A stretch of 64,000 nt of DNA from an uncultured Cohaesibacter sp. (GTDB lineage: Bacteria; Pseudomonadota; Alphaproteobacteria; Rhizobiales; Cohaesibacteraceae): NCBI RefSeq assembly GCF_963667045.1, contig NZ_OY762934.1, forward strand, positions 620,001-684,000, given 5' to 3'. The first letter of the stretch is position 1. Each line of letters opens with the position of its first letter. The notes under the pieces were generated by a model, which saw only the letters and a list, made by a program, of their open reading frames with translations, did not search any database and was not told the DNA's origin. The position numbers and the translations under genes were made by a program. Below are positions 28,282-37,974 of this stretch, piece after piece.

Positions 28282-29280
28282 TCAGAAATGCTCGTAGGAG
28301 CTGCCGTGTGAAAGGGGTATCTCCTGCCCCGCGCTGTCGAGCAACCGCACGCCCTCACCTTCCGCCACGCGGCCGATGCGCGAAAGCGGGATACCGAGGC
28401 CGTTTGCTTCAGCCAACAGCGCCTCGTGATCCTCCGGCCTTGCACAGAACAGCAACTCATAGTCATCGCCACCCGTCAGGGCGATTTCATGGAGCTCTGT
28501 TGACAGACCGATCATGGCTTTTGCCGATGGGGACAGCGGAACGGAGCCGTTGTCCAGCAGCAGTGCCTTTCCGGCGGCGCTGGACATCTTCTGCGCGTCA
28601 CCGATGAGGCCATCGGAAATATCCATCGAGGCGGTGGCGAACGTGCGGATCAATTGCCGACACTGCAGCCTTGGTTGTGGCAGCAGGAACCTGTCTCTCA
28701 GAAACGCTCGATCAGCGGCGGCCACGGCCTGATACCGTTCCGGCTCCCTGCGGACGAGCAGACCAAGGGCGCTGTCGCCAATCGTGCCGGTGACATAGAC
28801 CGCTTCGCCAGCAGCAGCATTCATCCGCAGAATGGTCTTGTTGCGGGGCACCTGCCCGAACGCCGTGATGGAAAGGGTCAGTCGCTCCGGGCTCTTGACC
28901 GTATCGCCGCCAATCAGCGGAAAAGCAAAGCGTTCCTGATCAAGCCGCAGGCCCTCACAGAAGCGTTTGAGCCAATCTTCATCCCAACTGGCAGGAAGGC
29001 CGAGACCGAGCAGATATCCCAAAGGCTCTGCGCCCTTGGATGCCAGATCGGACAGATTGACCCTCAGCGCCTTGCGGGCAATGAGAGCAGGATCGTCATC
29101 GGCAAAGAAATGCACATCGGCAACCAGCATGTCCTTTGTCAGGACAAGCTGCTGGTCGGCATTGCAACGGAGAAAAGCGGCATCATCGCTCAACCCGAAT
29201 GACATGTCCGGGTGGCAGAGCGGCGCGAAATAGTGCCTGATCAGTTCGCTTTCGCCGAGGCGCTTTGGACTGTTGGCCAT
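28282..29280 (-). CDS. thiL: Thiamine-monophosphate kinase
   Basis: 332 residues, PurM-like ATPase fold. Motifs: LSDDAAF, LTKDMLVADVHF, RVNLSDLASKGAEP, LIGGDTVKS, SMDISDGLIGD and LTGGDDYELLF. It makes thiamine diphosphate from thiamine monophosphate. It is the last gene of the nusB-thiL end of the riboflavin block, 20 bp after nusB, an arrangement seen in many proteobacteria. Confidence 0.95.
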   Translation of the reverse strand: MANSPKRLGESELIRHYFAPLCHPDMSFGLSDDAAFLRCNADQQLVLTKDMLVADVHFFADDDPALIARKALRVNLSDLASKGAEPLGYLLGLGLPASWDEDWLKRFCEGLRLDQERFAFPLIGGDTVKSPERLTLSITAFGQVPRNKTILRMNAAAGEAVYVTGTIGDSALGLLVRREPERYQAVAAADRAFLRDRFLLPQPRLQCRQLIRTFATASMDISDGLIGDAQKMSSAAGKALLLDNGSVPLSPSAKAMIGLSTELHEIALTGGDDYELLFCARPEDHEALLAEANGLGIPLSRIGRVAEGEGVRLLDSAGQEIPLSHGSSYEHF

Positions 29281-29300
29281 CGGCCGCTCCAGATCTTGTC

Positions 29301-29786
29301 TTACTCTTTGGCCTTGACTTCATCGGCCCGGCTGACCCGAGCCAGAGCGTCAAGAACACCATTGACCATCCGGGGTTCATCACCCTGGAAAAAGGCCTTT
29401 GCGACATCGATATATTCGGACAGGATCACCGGTGCCGGTACATCCTTGCGGAACATCACTTCGTAGAGGCCACAGCGCAGAATGGCGCGCATGGTCTGGT
29501 CAATACGGACCAGAGGCCATCCCTTTTGCAGCGTATTGTTGATCAGTGGATCGAGTGTCCTTTGCTCGCGCACCACACCGCTGACGATGTCCTTGAAATA
29601 GGCAAAGTCTGCAGGAAGATAGAGTTCGTCATCAATCTCCTTGCCAAGCCGGTAAAGCTCGAATTCCTGCAACACTTCGGTCAGCGGGGTTCCACCGACA
29701 TCCATCTGATAGAGGGCCTGAACAGCCCCCAGACGGGCTGAACCACGTTTGTTGGCAGGGCGGACAGTCTTTTCCTGTTCACTCAT
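29301..29786 (-). CDS. nusB: Transcription antitermination factor NusB
   Basis: 161 residues. An RNA-binding N-terminal part ([16 protein letters not shown]) is followed by the helical core, including [22 protein letters not shown] and [27 protein letters not shown]. It binds BoxA RNA with S10 in rRNA antitermination. Its ATG overlaps the ribH stop (ATGA), so the two are coupled. Confidence 0.95.
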   Translation of the reverse strand: MSEQEKTVRPANKRGSARLGAVQALYQMDVGGTPLTEVLQEFELYRLGKEIDDELYLPADFAYFKDIVSGVVREQRTLDPLINNTLQKGWPLVRIDQTMRAILRCGLYEVMFRKDVPAPVILSEYIDVAKAFFQGDEPRMVNGVLDALARVSRADEVKAKE

Positions 29787-30241
29787 TCTTCGATTCCGAA
29801 TTTCTCTCTTATTTCAATCATGGTAAGTGCTGCGCGGGCAGCAGCTCCGCCCTTGTCCTTTTCCTCCACGCGCGCACGCGCCCAGGCCTGTTTGTCATTT
29901 TCAACAGTCTGGATACCATTGCCGAGCGCGATGCAGCCTTCGACAGCCAGATCCATGATGGCGCGGGCGCTCTCATTGGAAACGATGTCATAATGGGTCG
30001 TCTCACCGCGGATCACGACACCAAGGGCAACATAACCATCATAGTCGGCATATCCATCCTCAACGGCGGCCATGGCCATGGACAGGGCTGCGGGAATTTC
30101 CAGCACGCCCGGCACCGCCACTCGCTCATACGTCGCTCCGGCTTCTTCAAGCGCTTCAACAGCGCCACGGACCAGTTCATCAGCCAGATCTTCATAGAAG
30201 CGGGCTTCGATGATCAGAATGTTTGGATTTTCCTTGGTCAT
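29783..30241 (-). CDS. ribH: 6,7-dimethyl-8-ribityllumazine synthase
   Basis: 152 residues. Lumazine-synthase motifs: [51 protein letters not shown] and GNGIQTVEN. It condenses the dihydroxybutanone phosphate with the pyrimidine intermediate. The ATG at 30241 has GGATGG upstream; one 9 bp earlier (30250) has none. The 219 bp before it, after the oxidase stop, could carry a separate promoter. ribH is displaced from ribE by the inserted oxidase gene. Confidence 0.95.
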   Translation of the reverse strand: MTKENPNILIIEARFYEDLADELVRGAVEALEEAGATYERVAVPGVLEIPAALSMAMAAVEDGYADYDGYVALGVVIRGETTHYDIVSNESARAIMDLAVEGCIALGNGIQTVENDKQAWARARVEEKDKGGAAARAALTMIEIREKFGIEE

Positions 30242-30460
30242 GTTTTCCATCCGAAGGCTTGGGGGACACGGCGCGACTTGGGCCGTAGGGTTGCCTGTCA
30301 AACCATGTCCGCTGTCACTTGTCCAGCTATTTGTTGCAAATTCACCGATCAACATCGGATCGGACACGAAAAGCGTCAAGGGTTTATCGCACTTTGACCG
30401 ACTATTTTCTGCACATGGCAGCTATTCCCGCAATCGGTCGCCAGAGAAAGGAGCCTACGC

Positions 30461-31807
30461 CTAAAGCGCAGGCCCCAGAACCATTGGCGATCCGTCCGAA
30501 AAACGCGAAAAGCGGAAGCGAGCGATATCGTGCTTTGGCTTGTTACCAAGAACCAGATCCGTGACGATCATCGCGGCCCCCGGACCAATCCCGAAACCAT
30601 GGCCGCTGAAGCCGGTGGCCACGATCAGGCCCGGTATCGAGTCGATCCGGTCGATGAGCGGCACGACATCCGGCAAGGCATCCACCATCCCGGCCCATGA
30701 CTGGACGATGGTCGGCTTGCCGAGGGAGGGAAACCGCTTGGCAAAATCCGCTACGGCCTTATTGACATATTTCATGTTGGCAACCGGTTCGAGCACACGG
30801 CAGCGCTCAAACGGCGTTTCCTCGTTCGGCGCCCAGGAGCGTTTGGTCGTCCATGCATCGGGGAAATCCTTCGGTGCAAACGGATCGAGGAAGGTATGAT
30901 CCCAGCTTTCCTTGAGCAGCGGAATATATTTGAAGAAACTGCGGAAGGCATCGAGGCCGATAAAGAAGTCATTGCCGTCACATACTGCGATGGTGTAGCC
31001 GCCATCAGTGCGGCGGCGCAGAGCAAAGTCCTCATCGGCACTGTTCTGATCGGTGAAATTCGCCATCGGGGCCGTTTGCGACGCCGTGAGACAGACTGAA
31101 AGCTGCGGAAAGGAAACCCCGTGGTTGCGAGCAAACAGCAAGGACCATGCCCCTGCGGCAACAACCACCTGCTCACAGTTGATCAGGCCCGTCTCGGTAT
31201 GCAGACCAACCACCCTGCCCGCCGCGATTTCAAGTGACCGTGCAGCACAGTTCTCGATAATGTCGACGCCTGCTTCATGCGCCAGTCTGGCAATGGCTGG
31301 CACCGCCTCCCATGGCTCGGCGCGGGCATCATCAAGGGTCGACGTGCCGCCAGCCCACTGACAGTTTGACAGGCCGCCAAACAGATCTGCGACCTGCTGT
31401 CGCGTGAGACGAACGGAATTGACGCCATATTTCTCGGCGATTGCCATCCAGTCTTCCAGATCTGCCAGACCCTTTTCGGAGGAGGCCAGATAGTTGATCG
31501 GCGTGGTAACAAACCCGGTGGCGCCGCCAACCTCGGCGTCAGCCTCCTTCCAGAGGCGCAGGGCCTCCATGGCGACGGGGAGTTCGGCCTCGTCACGCTC
31601 ATGTTGCCGGATCCAACCCCAGTTGCGGGAGGTCTGTTCGCAGGCGATGCGTCCCTTTTCCAGGACGCACACCTTCTTGCCCGCGCGCGCCAGATAGAGC
31701 GCTGCAAAAATGCCGATCACCCCGCCGCCGATGATGGCGACATCTGCGGCTTCGGGCAGAGGATCGGAGAACTGGACTGGCGTTGCGATGCTGATTTTCT
31801 CGGCCAT
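30461..31807 (-). CDS. FAD-dependent oxidoreductase (DAO/GlcD-like amine or amino-acid oxidase), inserted in the rib operon
   Basis: 448 residues. A DAO-family fold: the FAD-binding DVAIIGGGVIGIFAALYLA at about residues 22-40, EKGRIACEQTSRNWGWIRQ after it (typical of YgaF/PuuB-like members), QSWAGMVDALPDVVPLID and GLIVATGFSGHGFGIGPG near the end. The substrate is probably a secondary amine or amino acid. The start has AAGGAAAG upstream. It lies on the same strand between ribE (75 bp) and ribH (219 bp), genes that make its cofactor precursor. Rhizobial rib operons normally lack it, so it is likely an insertion. Confidence 0.85.
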   Translation of the reverse strand: MAEKISIATPVQFSDPLPEAADVAIIGGGVIGIFAALYLARAGKKVCVLEKGRIACEQTSRNWGWIRQHERDEAELPVAMEALRLWKEADAEVGGATGFVTTPINYLASSEKGLADLEDWMAIAEKYGVNSVRLTRQQVADLFGGLSNCQWAGGTSTLDDARAEPWEAVPAIARLAHEAGVDIIENCAARSLEIAAGRVVGLHTETGLINCEQVVVAAGAWSLLFARNHGVSFPQLSVCLTASQTAPMANFTDQNSADEDFALRRRTDGGYTIAVCDGNDFFIGLDAFRSFFKYIPLLKESWDHTFLDPFAPKDFPDAWTTKRSWAPNEETPFERCRVLEPVANMKYVNKAVADFAKRFPSLGKPTIVQSWAGMVDALPDVVPLIDRIDSIPGLIVATGFSGHGFGIGPGAAMIVTDLVLGNKPKHDIARFRFSRFSDGSPMVLGPAL

Positions 31808-31882
31808 GTTTCTTTCCTTTATTTGGCGAGACGGGGCGTTGAAATCGCCCCGTATTGTACTCAGCTATCTCCTATCAGAATT

Positions 31883-32494
31883 CTACGATGGCGTATATTC
31901 ATTGAGGCGTGCGACATAGCGCGCCATCATGTCGACCTCGAGATTGATCTTGTCACCAACCTGCTTTTCCTTCCAAGCGGTATGGGTCAGGGTATGGGGA
32001 ATGAGGAAGATGGTGAAATCATCGCCGTCAACGTCATTGACCGTCAGCGACGTTCCATCAAGGGAAACGGAGCCCTTCTGGGGGATAAAGCGGGCCAGCT
32101 GTCCCGGAGCCCGCAGCTTGAAGAACACGCTATCGGGATGGTCGGCCCGTTCGATGACTTCGGCGACACCGTCAACATGACCAAGCACCAGATGCCCCCC
32201 CAGCTCGTCACCCATCTTGAGGGAGCGTTCCAGATTGATGGCGGTTCCGGCCTTCCAACCGGGGGCATTGGTCAGATCAAGGGTTTCCTTGCCGGATTCA
32301 ACTTCGAAATAATTGCGATCAGCATCCAGAATGCCGGTGGCCACCACCGTGTGGCAAACGCCGTTGCAGGCGATGGATGCGCCCAGGGCGATTGTTTCGG
32401 GGTCGAAATGCGTCGCAATCCTGACGCGCTGACCGGCTGGAATGGCCTTCTGTTCGAGCACTTCGCCAACGTCAGTGATAATTCCGGTAAACAT
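31883..32494 (-). CDS. ribE: Riboflavin synthase, alpha subunit
   Basis: 203 residues, with the duplicated lumazine-binding domain: MFTGIITDVGEV at the start, SIACNGVCHTVV in the first barrel, GDELGGHLVLGHVDG between and GTSLTVNDVDGDDF in the second. It dismutates two lumazines to riboflavin plus pyrimidine. It lies 5 bp after ribD. No FMN riboswitch precedes this operon. Confidence 0.95.
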   Translation of the reverse strand: MFTGIITDVGEVLEQKAIPAGQRVRIATHFDPETIALGASIACNGVCHTVVATGILDADRNYFEVESGKETLDLTNAPGWKAGTAINLERSLKMGDELGGHLVLGHVDGVAEVIERADHPDSVFFKLRAPGQLARFIPQKGSVSLDGTSLTVNDVDGDDFTIFLIPHTLTHTAWKEKQVGDKINLEVDMMARYVARLNEYTPS

Positions 32495-32499
32495 GGCTT

Positions 32500-33651
32500 C
32501 TAGCCTCCGTATAGACTTTTCAAACTCGCAGACCGGACAAAGGTCTTGAGCTTATCCTGCCCCAACCGATGGGACGTTTCAAATGTGAATCCCGCGCTCA
32601 AGAGCGCAGCTTCCGGCTCTCCGGATAGTGCAGCAAGGCCATCAGCTCCGATGGGTGTGATGCCGCGATAGAGGAAAAACTCGTCAATCAGTCCGGCCCC
32701 GATCAGAGCCCGGGACAGAGCGGCACCGCATTCGGCAAATATGGTGTTGATGCCATGCGCTGCCAGAGCCTCAAGTGCGGCAAGCAAGTCGACATGACCG
32801 GCAGCTGTTGCCTTGACGCGCAGCACCGTGCATCCCCTCGCCTCCATCGCATTACACCAATCGTCCGGCGCGTTTCTGGCGGTCACGAGCCAAGTCGGCA
32901 CGACCGAAGCACTTGTCACCACCTGCGCATCAAACGGCACACGCCTGCGACCATCAAGTACCACGCGGATTGGTGAGGTAGCCTCCAGTCCGGGCAGTCG
33001 CACGGTCAGGGTCGGATCATCAATGAGAACCGTGTCGGCACCGACAAGAATGGCGTCAGCCTTCATTCTGAGGCCATAGGTTCTGGCCTTGGCCTCGGGG
33101 CCGGTTACGGGATAGTTTCCCACGCCCCTCTTGCCGATCATGCCATCGGGGGAGACGGCCATCTTGGCCTGAAGCCATGGCCTGCCGCGCACCGTGCGTG
33201 ACAGAAATCCGCTCAGATGGCGATGGGCGCGGGCCTCCAGAAGCCCGGTCTCCACCGCAACGCCGGCCTTGCGCAACATGTCGAACCCGCGCCCGGCAAC
33301 CCGGCTATCCGGGTCGGCATGGGCACAAACAACCCGCGCAACCCCTGCCTCGATCAGAGCTTCGGCACAGGGCGGGGATTTGCCATGGTGGGAACAGGGT
33401 TCAAGGGTAACATAGGCCGTTGCACCTCTTGCAAGAGGCCCGGCTTCTGCGAGAGCAACCCGCTCGGCATGGGGACGTCCACCCTTTTGCGTCCAGCCAC
33501 GCCCGACGATCTCCGTGCGGCCTTCCCTTGTGGTAGTGATGAGGCAACCAACCGCAGGGTTTTCCGCCGTCGCCCCGGCACAGCGACGCCCGAGGCGAAG
33601 CGCCAGATCCATCATTTGGTCATCGGAGAAAGAGAGCGAGAAGTCTTCCAT
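32500..33651 (-). CDS. ribD: Bifunctional diaminohydroxyphosphoribosylaminopyrimidine deaminase / 5-amino-6-uracil reductase
   Basis: 383 residues from MEDFSLSF. The zinc deaminase domain comes first, with PHAERVAL and PCSHHGKSPPCAEALI. The NADPH reductase domain follows from about residue 145 (GRPWLQAKMAVSPDGMIG, ILVGADTVLIDDPTL, FAECGAALSRALI). Longer frames start at ATG 33681 or TTG 33705; no site decides clearly. The enzyme does the second and third steps of riboflavin synthesis. Confidence 0.93.
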   Translation of the reverse strand: MEDFSLSFSDDQMMDLALRLGRRCAGATAENPAVGCLITTTREGRTEIVGRGWTQKGGRPHAERVALAEAGPLARGATAYVTLEPCSHHGKSPPCAEALIEAGVARVVCAHADPDSRVAGRGFDMLRKAGVAVETGLLEARAHRHLSGFLSRTVRGRPWLQAKMAVSPDGMIGKRGVGNYPVTGPEAKARTYGLRMKADAILVGADTVLIDDPTLTVRLPGLEATSPIRVVLDGRRRVPFDAQVVTSASVVPTWLVTARNAPDDWCNAMEARGCTVLRVKATAAGHVDLLAALEALAAHGINTIFAECGAALSRALIGAGLIDEFFLYRGITPIGADGLAALSGEPEAALLSAGFTFETSHRLGQDKLKTFVRSASLKSLYGG

Positions 33652-33764
33652 GCAGTGCCGTCTGTTGGTGATCCGAGGCATGAAGAGCCCCGTCCCGGAA
33701 TTCAATGTGGCGAGAGTACATCCCTCAAGCCCATCGCGCCAGTCACTTTCAGAGCCGGAATGCC

Positions 33765-34244
33765 CTAGTCTTCCAGATCCTCGTCAAGCGGGCGCTCGTT
33801 CGACAGCTGGTGGAGCATGTCTGAAAAGTCCTTGGTTTCCCGGAAGTTCTTGTAAACCGACGCGAAGCGGATATAGGCGATTTCGTCGAGCCCCTTGAGC
33901 CCTTCCATCACCAGATTACCGATGTGTTCGGCAGGAACCTCGGCGTCACCGGCACTTTCAAGCTGACGCACGATGCCGGACACCATGCGTTCTACCTTGT
34001 CGTCTTCAACGGGGCGTTTGCGCAGGGAAACCTGAACAGACCGCATCAGCTTGTCACGATCAAACGGGACCTTGCGGCCAGTTCTCTTGATCACCGAAAG
34101 CTCACGCAGCTGGATGCGCTCGAAGGTGGTGAAGCGCCCGCCACAACCGCTGCAAACGCGGCGGCGGCGGATCGCCGTATTGTCTTCCGTGGGGCGAGAA
34201 TCCTTGACCTGGGTATCGTCATAACCGCAATAGGGACATTTCAT
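33765..34244 (-). CDS. nrdR: Transcriptional repressor NrdR
   Basis: 159 residues. The zinc ribbon [17 protein letters not shown] occupies the first 40 residues and the ATP-cone follows ([32 protein letters not shown]). NrdR represses ribonucleotide reductase genes in response to dATP/ATP. It lies between glyA and ribD, the conserved rhizobial position. Confidence 0.96.
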   Translation of the reverse strand: MKCPYCGYDDTQVKDSRPTEDNTAIRRRRVCSGCGGRFTTFERIQLRELSVIKRTGRKVPFDRDKLMRSVQVSLRKRPVEDDKVERMVSGIVRQLESAGDAEVPAEHIGNLVMEGLKGLDEIAYIRFASVYKNFRETKDFSDMLHQLSNERPLDEDLED

Positions 34245-34335
34245 AACTCGACCTCACAAATAAGAGCCTGACCATATGGCCGCGGCAGTCATTGCACCTT
34301 CAAGGTCAACGACTGCCCTGCCCTTGCCTGTCCGA

Positions 34336-35649
34336 TCAAAGGTCCGGGTAGATCGGGAAGCGGTTGGTCAGTGCGATGACCTTTTCTTTCACTGCCGATT
34401 CTACGGCACCGTTGCCTTCTTCGCCATTTGCGACGAGACCGTCAAGCACTTCGATGATCATTTTACCGATTTGCTTGAATTCTTCGGTACCGAAACCACG
34501 GGACGTACCGGCCGGGGTGCCAAGGCGGATACCGGAGGTAATCGTCGGCTTTTCCGGATCGAACGGCACGCCGTTCTTGTTGCAGGTGATGTAGGCGCGG
34601 CCAAGAGCAGCCTCTGCCACCTTGCCTGTCAGGCCTTTCGGACGCAGATCGACGAGCAGCAGATGGTTGTCGGTACCGCCAGCAGCCAGCTCGACGCCAC
34701 CTGCATAGAGGGTGTCGGCCAGTGCCTGTGCGTTGTCCTTGACGGCCTTTGCATAGACCTTGAAGTCGTCGGTCAGCGCTTCGGCGAAGGCAACAGCCTT
34801 GGCGGCGATGACGTGCATCAGCGGACCACCCTGCAGACCAGGGAACACAGCCGAGTTGACTTTCTTGGCGATTTCCGGGTCGTTGGTCAGGATGAGACCA
34901 CCGCGCGGACCACGCAGGGTCTTGTGCGTCGTGGAGGTGACGATATGGGCATGCGGGAACGGGCTCTCATGCAGGCCAGCAGCGACGAGACCAGCAAAAT
35001 GCGCCATGTCAACCATGAGATATGCACCAACAGAATCAGCAATTTCGCGGAATTTCTTGAAGTCGAATTCGCGGCTGTAGGCAGATCCACCGGCGATGAT
35101 CAATTTGGGCTGATGTTCCTTGGCCAGTTCTTCGATCTGGTCAAAGTCGATACGGCCATCCTGCTTGCGAACCCCATACTGGATGGAGTTGAACCACTTA
35201 CCGGACTGGTTCGGCTTGGCACCGTGGGTCAGGTGACCACCGGCGTCAAGGCTCATGCCCAGAATGGTGTCGCCCGGCTGAATCAGCGCCAAGAAGGCAG
35301 CCTGATTGGCCTGGGAACCCGAGTTCGGCTGAACGTTGGCAAACTCGCACCCGAACAGCTTGGTCACACGCTCGATAGCGAGGTTTTCGACCACGTCAAC
35401 ATGCTGGCAGCCACCATAGTAACGACGACCCGAATAACCTTCTGCATATTTGTTTGTCATAACAGAGCCCTGCGCCTGCAGGACTGCCTTGGACACGATA
35501 TTCTCAGAAGCGATCAATTCGATCTCGTGCTTTTGACGACCGAGTTCGCTGTCAATGGCAGCGGCTACGGCCGGATCGGAGTTGACGAGATCGCGGGTGA
35601 AGAATTCTGGGAAAATCGCTCCCGAATTGGCACCTTCGTTTGCTGACAT
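34336..35649 (-). CDS. glyA: Serine hydroxymethyltransferase
   Basis: 437 residues. Motifs: [39 protein letters not shown]-type loop, [12 protein letters not shown] and the PLP-binding [14 protein letters not shown]. It interconverts serine and glycine, giving 5,10-methylene-tetrahydrofolate. First gene of the glyA-nrdR-rib block. The 282-bp upstream spacer (35650-35931) has no clear gene. Confidence 0.97.
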   Translation of the reverse strand: MSANEGANSGAIFPEFFTRDLVNSDPAVAAAIDSELGRQKHEIELIASENIVSKAVLQAQGSVMTNKYAEGYSGRRYYGGCQHVDVVENLAIERVTKLFGCEFANVQPNSGSQANQAAFLALIQPGDTILGMSLDAGGHLTHGAKPNQSGKWFNSIQYGVRKQDGRIDFDQIEELAKEHQPKLIIAGGSAYSREFDFKKFREIADSVGAYLMVDMAHFAGLVAAGLHESPFPHAHIVTSTTHKTLRGPRGGLILTNDPEIAKKVNSAVFPGLQGGPLMHVIAAKAVAFAEALTDDFKVYAKAVKDNAQALADTLYAGGVELAAGGTDNHLLLVDLRPKGLTGKVAEAALGRAYITCNKNGVPFDPEKPTITSGIRLGTPAGTSRGFGTEEFKQIGKMIIEVLDGLVANGEEGNGAVESAVKEKVIALTNRFPIYPDL

Positions 35650-35931
35650 GGAACATTACCCCTTCGCGTTTGTTGGGCGATCATGGATCAGAACTAGAGG
35701 CAACTTGCTATCACAAATGCCACCTCGAGTCTGCCGTTAATATTTGGCTGATCGCATCAACATTGTGCGCATTTCGGCAACACCGTGTTCACCAAATTGC
35801 GCCAAACCATTTATTGTGCTGTCGATTTAACACACTAGAAGCGCAAACCCAAGACGGATTTCTCCGCTTCCGGAGCTGATGCATAAAAAGAAGAGTGGAT
35901 GGCCGCCGCCACGCGGCCAGAAGAGGCGGGA

Positions 35932-36126
35932 TCAACTATGGCCCAACTGCTCCAGACGCCGCTTGAGCTTGCGCACGGCAAGGGCCTGCAAATCACGCTG
36001 GGAAACGCTGGAAGGTCCGAAAACGCTGACTTCCACCCCGGTCGCAGCGTCTACGGCTATCGCCTTGACCTGCTGTCCGACCGAGACAAATTCAATATAG
36101 ATCTCGCCTGGCTGCGGCTGCGCCAT
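35932..36126 (-). CDS. Small protein, DUF6898-like
   Basis: 64 residues: GEIYIEFVSVGQQVKAIAVDAATGVEVSVFGP, then a Ser/Asp-capped basic helix VRKLKRRLEQ. The pattern agrees with what I recall of DUF6898, a short alphaproteobacterial family of unknown function. The start lies 6 bp after the L,D-transpeptidase stop on the same strand, so they are cotranscribed. This spacing and the protein-like composition argue that it is real. Confidence 0.7.
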   Translation of the reverse strand: MAQPQPGEIYIEFVSVGQQVKAIAVDAATGVEVSVFGPSSVSQRDLQALAVRKLKRRLEQLGHS

Positions 36127-36132
36127 CCTTGC

Positions 36133-37455
36133 TCAACCCTGTGTTTGTGCGGCGGTGACCGGGCTCAGGGCCGAAATCCCGTCGCGGTCATAGATATCCT
36201 CGCGGAAATGGACCATGCCTTCATTGGTTGCCCATGCGGTGATGTAGGTCATGTAGATGGGCACCTTGCCCTTGACCTGCACATCTTCTCGCTCACCGGA
36301 CTTGATCACCTCGTCAATGGCAAAACGATCCCAGCCGGGCGTATCTTCAAGCACCCAGACCACAAATTCACGCACGTTCTGAACGCGCACACAGCCCGAA
36401 GAATGGAAGCGATAGCTGTTGCCAAACAGGGTCTTTGACGGCGTATCATGCAGATAGACCGCATATTTGTTGTGGAAGTTGATCTTGATCGACCCCATCG
36501 AGTTCTTCGCACCAGGTTCCTGACGGAACTGATAGTTGAGGGCGTCATCAGTCGTCCAGTCCACCTGCGAGGCATCGAGTTCGACATTGTTCTTCAGGTC
36601 GCGGATATGGATCTTGTTATCACGAAGATAGTTCGGATCCTTCTGCATCTTCGGGATCAGGTCCTTGCGAATGATGCTGGCCGGAACGTGCCAATAGGGG
36701 TTGAAGTTGATCTCGTGGATGCGGCTTTCCAGAATCGGGGTCTGGCGATCGATCTTGCCGACCACGGCGGTATGGCGGGAATGAACCATGCCATCTTCAA
36801 CGGTTTCGATCTCGGCGGCCGGGATATTGACCATGACGTAGCGTTTTCCGAGGAAGCCGGACAGCGAACGCACGCGCACGAGGTTGGTTTCAAGCTGTCT
36901 GAGGCGGACTTCCACCGGCACATTCATCGCGGCAAAAGTCTCCTTGCCGATGACCCCATCGGGATGGATGCCATGGCGTGACTGGAAGCGACGGACGGCA
37001 GCGTCAACATAGGAATCGAAAACATCGGCCACGCCGACATTCTGCATCAGATCGCCGGACATGGTCAGACGTTCGCGCAAAATGGCGACTGCTGGCGACT
37101 TGTGACCAAGGCGCAATGCCGTGTCGTCGGGAACGATTGGCCAACCGCCACGCTGCACGATGCCGTAATACATCTGCATGGCGTTCTCGATGTTGGTGGC
37201 TGTCGAAGGCGAAAGGGTCGGCTCGGCGGTACGAACCGCAGCGACGGTCTGTCCGGGCGTATCGAAGCGATCCCCCCACTCTACCGGGCTCTGGTTGAGA
37301 ATTTCGTCGATCGGACTGGCACTCTGCGCGAAGGCTGGCGTTGAAACCGCCGTCGCAAAGGCTGCAACAAGCTGGGATCCTGTCGTCAGGAATGTGCGAC
37401 GGTTCATCTTCTGACTTGTCACGATCTCACTATACCCCGGTTTTGAATTCTTCAT
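36133..37455 (-). CDS. ldtP: L,D-transpeptidase with peptidoglycan-binding domain
   Basis: 440 residues from the ATG with AAAGAG upstream (an ATG 15 bp earlier is possible). A twin-arginine-like signal MNRRTFLTTGSQLVAAF..TPAFA suggests Tat export. A peptidoglycan-binding domain follows (SYVDAAVRRFQSRHGIHPDGVIG), then the YkuD catalytic domain with HSSGCVRV, whose Cys is encoded at 36391-36393. It forms 3-3 crosslinks or attaches proteins to peptidoglycan in the periplasm. The MarR-family LdtR gene is next to it, the ldtP/ldtR pair known in Liberibacter and Sinorhizobium. Confidence 0.9.
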   Translation of the reverse strand: MKNSKPGYSEIVTSQKMNRRTFLTTGSQLVAAFATAVSTPAFAQSASPIDEILNQSPVEWGDRFDTPGQTVAAVRTAEPTLSPSTATNIENAMQMYYGIVQRGGWPIVPDDTALRLGHKSPAVAILRERLTMSGDLMQNVGVADVFDSYVDAAVRRFQSRHGIHPDGVIGKETFAAMNVPVEVRLRQLETNLVRVRSLSGFLGKRYVMVNIPAAEIETVEDGMVHSRHTAVVGKIDRQTPILESRIHEINFNPYWHVPASIIRKDLIPKMQKDPNYLRDNKIHIRDLKNNVELDASQVDWTTDDALNYQFRQEPGAKNSMGSIKINFHNKYAVYLHDTPSKTLFGNSYRFHSSGCVRVQNVREFVVWVLEDTPGWDRFAIDEVIKSGEREDVQVKGKVPIYMTYITAWATNEGMVHFREDIYDRDGISALSPVTAAQTQG

Positions 37456-37534
37456 GATCTCTTTCGCCATAAATGCATTGCACCGAATCCTTGCGACGGA
37501 TCCGGCGAGTTGCCAAACTCGATTTTATCAAAAG

Positions 37535-37549
37535 CCCAAACAGTTTGGG
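37535..37549. promoter_or_regulatory. Perfect palindrome at the ldtP promoter (candidate LdtR site)
   Basis: CCCAAAC-A-GTTTGGG lies about 80 bp before the ldtP start. On the minus strand a TTTTGATAAAAT -10-like element follows 4-5 nt after it, so the palindrome would cover the -35 region. Family knowledge: LdtR binds and activates the ldtP promoter in Liberibacter. The assignment to LdtR is inference. Confidence 0.4.
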
Positions 37550-37781
37550 TACTCATTAAACGATCAAACAGGAATTTTGTTTCCAACAAAGGTCAGTTTA
37601 ATGATCCATGGCAAATGTTTGAAGGGCCAAAAGAGCTTAGCCAGACAATTATTACCGCATAACTGAAAAACTCTTTTTTGCAGAAAAATCAAATTGCAGG
37701 AGAATGTGGCAAATTCTGGATGAATGCAGCGTGAACCGATCACGTTTATGAAATGCTGTTCGACTATTGCAGAAGAGCAAC

Positions 37782-37813
37782 AAAAAAACCCCGCAAGGAT
37801 GACCCTTGCGGGG
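37782..37813 (-). terminator. Intrinsic terminator downstream of ldtR
   Basis: On the minus strand CCCCGCAAGG pairs with CCTTGCGGGG around a 5-nt loop, followed by seven T. It lies about 160 bp after the ldtR stop. The rest of the ldtR-ldtP gap (37471-37974) contains the palindrome and promoter region and no gene. Confidence 0.9.
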
Positions 37814-37974
37814 GAAACTAGCGTTGGTCAGACTTGAACATCATCAAGACAGACTGAATTTGTCGCGATCAGCTGCCTTGTTCAGCGTTTCACAAGGATC
37901 ATCAGTGCAGAACCAGGCTCACTGTACATGCACCTTTTCACTACCTCTTTGCGGGCAGAATTTCAGATAACATT

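Noticed and set aside
31860-34300. FMN riboswitch expected near the rib genes
   Set aside because: ribD is preceded by nrdR and ribE by ribD with short spacers; no RFN-like element was seen.
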